Shown here in pieces: positions 18,560-64,000 of a DNA stretch of 64,000 nt (position 1 is the first letter of the stretch; every line of letters begins with the position of its first letter). This DNA comes from Halocaridina rubra (lineage: Eukaryota > Arthropoda > Malacostraca > Decapoda > Atyidae). The notes beneath the pieces were generated by a model. The model was not told the DNA's origin and searched no databases. It was given only the letters and a program-made list of their open reading frames with translations. Location of the stretch: positions 105,001 through 169,000 of the forward strand of contig JAXCGZ010001920.1 in NCBI GenBank assembly GCA_037179515.1, in the 5' to 3' direction. A program made the translations under genes and the position numbers.

Positions 18560-21500
18560 ACATCTACCGATAACTATGCTAATTTACACCTTTTTTTTTT
18601 TTTTCTTTTTTCAAAATTTGCATAGCAAGTGAAAAAATTGTAGTCAAAGTAAATATTATAATACTGTATACGCAGGCATGTAAAGCATCAATCTGAACTG
18701 GACAAAACAAATATAACGGTACACAAAATGCAAGAACTACGAATTAGGTAAACAAAAACCGAACTCTCACTTTTATGTTTATTGTATAAATACCCAGTAC
18801 AATATCATTTACTAGATATCCTTTGTTACTGAATACTCAATTATAGTATGAGAAAATAAAATACTTGTTTAGCATAATATATTAACCAACGTAAAAAAAA
18901 ATTGTAAAGCAACCGTAAAAAGGCAAGACAGAAACATGGATCTGTGCAAATTATGCTGCAAATCTGTTGTCATTGTTACCACCATAAAATTTAAAATTCT
19001 CAAGCAAGCTGCAAACAATGTAAATGCTCTAGTATCCTTGCTCTTTCTTCAACGGGATTTGTAACAACAGACTACATTAGCACATTGAAGGAAACTTCTT
19101 TGAAGGTACAAAAATTAGAATATTTTTAGTTACATCAAAATTGCCTAAAAAGAGATTAAATGTCTACTGATGTATTATTTAACCCAATTTTCCACGTGTT
19201 ATTCCCAGCAATGCAGGTTGTGGACATAACTGCACTGTTCTTAAATTCTAAAACCTGCTAATGAAAGTACAGCATACACAATAGGCCAAAAATGTTTGAG
19301 TCCACTTTTTTAAAATGTGTAAAAGAATAGGTTTCACTGGTGAAGTATACTATGTTTCTTTTTCAGAAGCTGCCTGAAATGGTTGTTTGGATGACATAGG
19401 TGGCTGATTAGCAGGATCGTATTAACCCTTGACATCCTGAACTGCCCATATTTCCATTTCCATTTGTGTACATAAGCAAATCCCCAAGGCAACGGGATTG
19501 AAGACACACCATCAAAGGTATGTATATCGAATAATGACCCTGACAACTGTTAATTCTTTCAATTAACAGCAGTTTTTAAACACAATAATGGAGGATTCTC
19601 TACCCCTCCCCAAAAAAGCTTGACAAGTCGCAAAACACGGAACAACATATATAAACACATCCCTCCTCCATTTGGTTCTTTTTCACTTTTACTTCTGATT
19701 ACCTGCTTGGCATAATGTTACTGCTGTTATCTCGGCCAGAAGACAAAGGTTAATTTCAAAATCTAAACAAGAGAAAATTAAAAACTCATATTCATTCATT
19801 CAACAACTAGCTCTGAAATGGAGTGTGCATTATCTAATCTATGCCTGGAATGTGAAACAGCTTTATTAAGTGTTAGCTGTCGTTGGGATTCTTCACAGCT
19901 GCTACGATGCCTCATGATGCAAGTAACGCGTATATCATCCCTGTTTAACTTTCCATCACATTAATCATTTTCCTCTATGTACCGTATGACCTACAGTACG
20001 TTAGCAGTTTCTTTATTTTTTAACAGAAGTACGCTATTTATAATAGAAAAAAAAATCTGTATTAAAGTATAAAATCCTATTCATTATAAGTCAAACAGCT
20101 CTGCTTCTCTTATGCATTATTTCTTTACATATATTTTTTTTCTTGAAGAGTGAAGGTAACCCTAGTCTGGGTAGAAAGGAGATATAAGGAATATGGATAG
20201 GGCTGAAAAGGCAAAGAGAAATATTTTTGTGGGGAATTCACATACTATTACAACTATCATTAATTAAAAGACAATAATTAAAAATATATAGATAGATATA
20301 TATATACTGTCTATGCAATATATTGCACAAATACCTGTAATATCTCGTTTAATTATAATAAAAATCAAATAAATACAGATGTGTTTACCCAATAGCAATT
20401 TTTAAACTGTTCAAATGTGAGATATTCATAACGTTTTTTTTTTTTTATATGTTAAAACAAATTATAACATGTCCTTAATCATACATTGCAAAAATAATAC
20501 TGGTACTAATAATGATGATAATAATGACAAAAAAATACTGGTAATAATATTGATAATACGAAAATTATAATAGAATTCATAATAAAAATAGTTTTCATTA
20601 CAATTTTTTCTCATATCCCAAATAATCTAATGTGAGTGACAAAGAAAGTACTAGAAAGAAAAAAGGAGGCAGCAGAGATTCACAAGTCAGCATAACTAAA
20701 AGATACGGGAGAATAAGGATGGCAATCACTCCCACCCTGCACTTCTTTTCTTGCTGCAATACAACTGATAAATATCAATAATAATAATAAGTATATTAAG
20801 ATTGAACATAATAATAATAATAAAATGGCTGTACTAATGACACAGATACAAGGTACAGTACTATACAAGAAAAGCACAGCAGCGACTTAAAGATTCAGCT
20901 GCACTTGCGCAAAAATAAATGACGTAGTAAAAAACTATTAAGTCTAAAATAACAAATTTATCATACTTAAAAAGCCTTGGTAATAGTATATTGTATATTT
21001 TTTAATTTTCAATGAAAGAACGAGCAGCCTAACTGGTTCTTGTTTCTACCAGGAGGAATTTTTGGGATACCTGGAAGAAATCAAGGGGGTAGAAAAAGTA
21101 TTTTATGAAGGTCTTACACCACATCATTTACTTAAATAGTAAACCATAATCTTTTCTGTATTTGTGAAAGTAATGATATTATCATGGTGAGACAAGACTC
21201 CTAAGACTGGCAGGAGGCAAAGGCATTTTTAACATTTACAATATCTAAAATCAAGATAATATACCTAATTCACTAAAAGTCATCTGACCAAAGACAAAGA
21301 TGTCATGATTAAAAAGTGAGCTTATTTTCTAGACACATCTTAACGTGACGTATGTCTCTCTTAATACAGCTGGACTGTACCTCCTTTGCATGACAAGTCT
21401 TCTGCCTCGCTTGCTATGCACTCTTTTCACTAATAACATTCAGAACCATTAACAATTCCTTTGTGCAGGCAAAGGTACACTTTTTCTCTGGTACCAGTAC

Positions 21501-21804
21501 ATCACCCCCCAAGCTAAATCCTAGCACCTGGGTCCTTCTTATAACACCTTCTTCCTCTCCCTCAGAGTTGTAAACGAGGAATAGAAGGTCATTTCCAAAT
21601 CGCATCCAACTGGAGCTAGGAATCCCACAGGTATTTTAAGCTTGTTGTAGAAATGCACTGGTCACTTTGGATTGTCATGTAAGAAAGTTAAAAAAAATAC
21701 TGTCTCTCTGCAGAGCAGGTGTTTTAGGCATTAGCTGCACCAAGCAATTAACAGCATATACAGTTATCACCTGTATAGAGATATATATATATTATATTTA
21801 TATC

Positions 21805-21835
<31 letters not shown>

Positions 21836-22466
21836 TCTCAATGATTAAGGATTGATGAAATGTCTTTACAAATTATTAAAGTAATAAAAAAGGTTCTTGG
21901 CACCATTTCTGTGCATTTTACAAAATATAGGGATCCTTATTAAATTGAGCTTAGCATTCTCCCTAATAAAATGTCCATTGCGCAAAAATAATAACAATAA
22001 AATAATATTACAAGAAACTTATATCATTGTCATTATCGTCATCACTACCTGCTATTGTTCACGTAACATGCACAACGAATGTCAACATCAATATAATAAG
22101 ACAAAAACATCAGTCCTGTAGTAGGCAACAGACTGAGGAAGTCACTTTATAACACAGTGAAAAGAATTAATAATAATGAATCACTTTATGATTTTAGCCA
22201 GATATTCCCTTCTTGACATTGAATCACACCATACCCCAAAGGAACTTTTCTCACTTTGAAGTGAGTAATCTTTCTCTTTGAATAACTTGACAGTCTTCTC
22301 CTCCGTAAAATAGCAAGAACAACAACACTGTTTGACAAAACAAAAGTGCACATGTACCAGGGAAAAGCCGTGAACACCAATGAGATGCCATTCTACCCTT
22401 TCCCAAAATATCAGTGAGCAACTGGGATAAGGACACACAACAACCACAATTTATCATGTTTTTTTT
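18560..22466. other. Intergenic DNA and catenin 3' UTR
   Basis: No coding signal on either strand. Part is probably the catenin 3' UTR (minus strand), whose end is undetermined; candidate minus-strand AATAAA signals include one near 19862-19867. Contains short (AT)n at about 21778-21831. Confidence 0.45.

Positions 22467-64000
<41,534 letters not shown>

Overview
The window is nuclear DNA of an animal, most likely a decapod crustacean. This is inferred from dense simple-sequence repeats ((AT)n, (CT)n/(GA)n, (ATT)n tracts, some over 250 bp), tRNA-derived SINEs, crustacean-style LINE debris and spliced genes with GT-AG introns. No species is assigned. There are no prokaryotic features, no CRISPR array and no novel defence system.

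Layout. (1) About 2.2-9.1 kb, + strand: eight coding exons of kynureninase, complete except for a short first coding exon. Splice sites and phases join to about 460 residues with all the active-site blocks present. (2) About 9.1-22.4 kb: the convergent intergenic region. It holds SINE, CR1-like and hAT-type fragments, a Tigger/pogo transposase remnant and a nearly full-length but broken EEP-endonuclease/reverse-transcriptase LINE (about 15.2-18.5 kb, - strand). (3) About 22.5-64 kb, - strand: a delta-catenin/p120-catenin family gene, open at the 5' end of the window. Fourteen exons join in phase to about 911 residues: a Tyr/Pro-rich N-terminal region, the armadillo domain, and a C-terminal tail ending in DSWV, a PDZ ligand typical of the delta-catenin/ARVCF/p0071 branch.

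Three further catenin exons stand out. One is a 93-nt C-terminal exon at 30274-30366. One is a 90-nt phase 1-1 exon at 39360-39449 that would add 30 residues to the armadillo insert loop. The third is a 2-kb open reading frame at 50375-52376 with a good donor in the right phase, probably an alternative first coding exon of about 667 residues.

The most unusual structural signal is that three catenin exon/intron junctions (33.4, 42.7-42.9 and 43.5 kb) have been locally duplicated with an intact decoy splice site in the adjacent intron; each decoy would bring in a premature stop. Other notable points are a three-copy alternating inverted repeat embedded in (AT)n at 55.8-56.3 kb, two hAT-type MITEs with 8-bp target duplications, and a short element that fuses the two ends of the LINE.

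The two genes are metabolically unrelated neighbours: kynureninase is a soluble PLP enzyme of tryptophan catabolism, and the catenin is a cadherin-binding junction protein.
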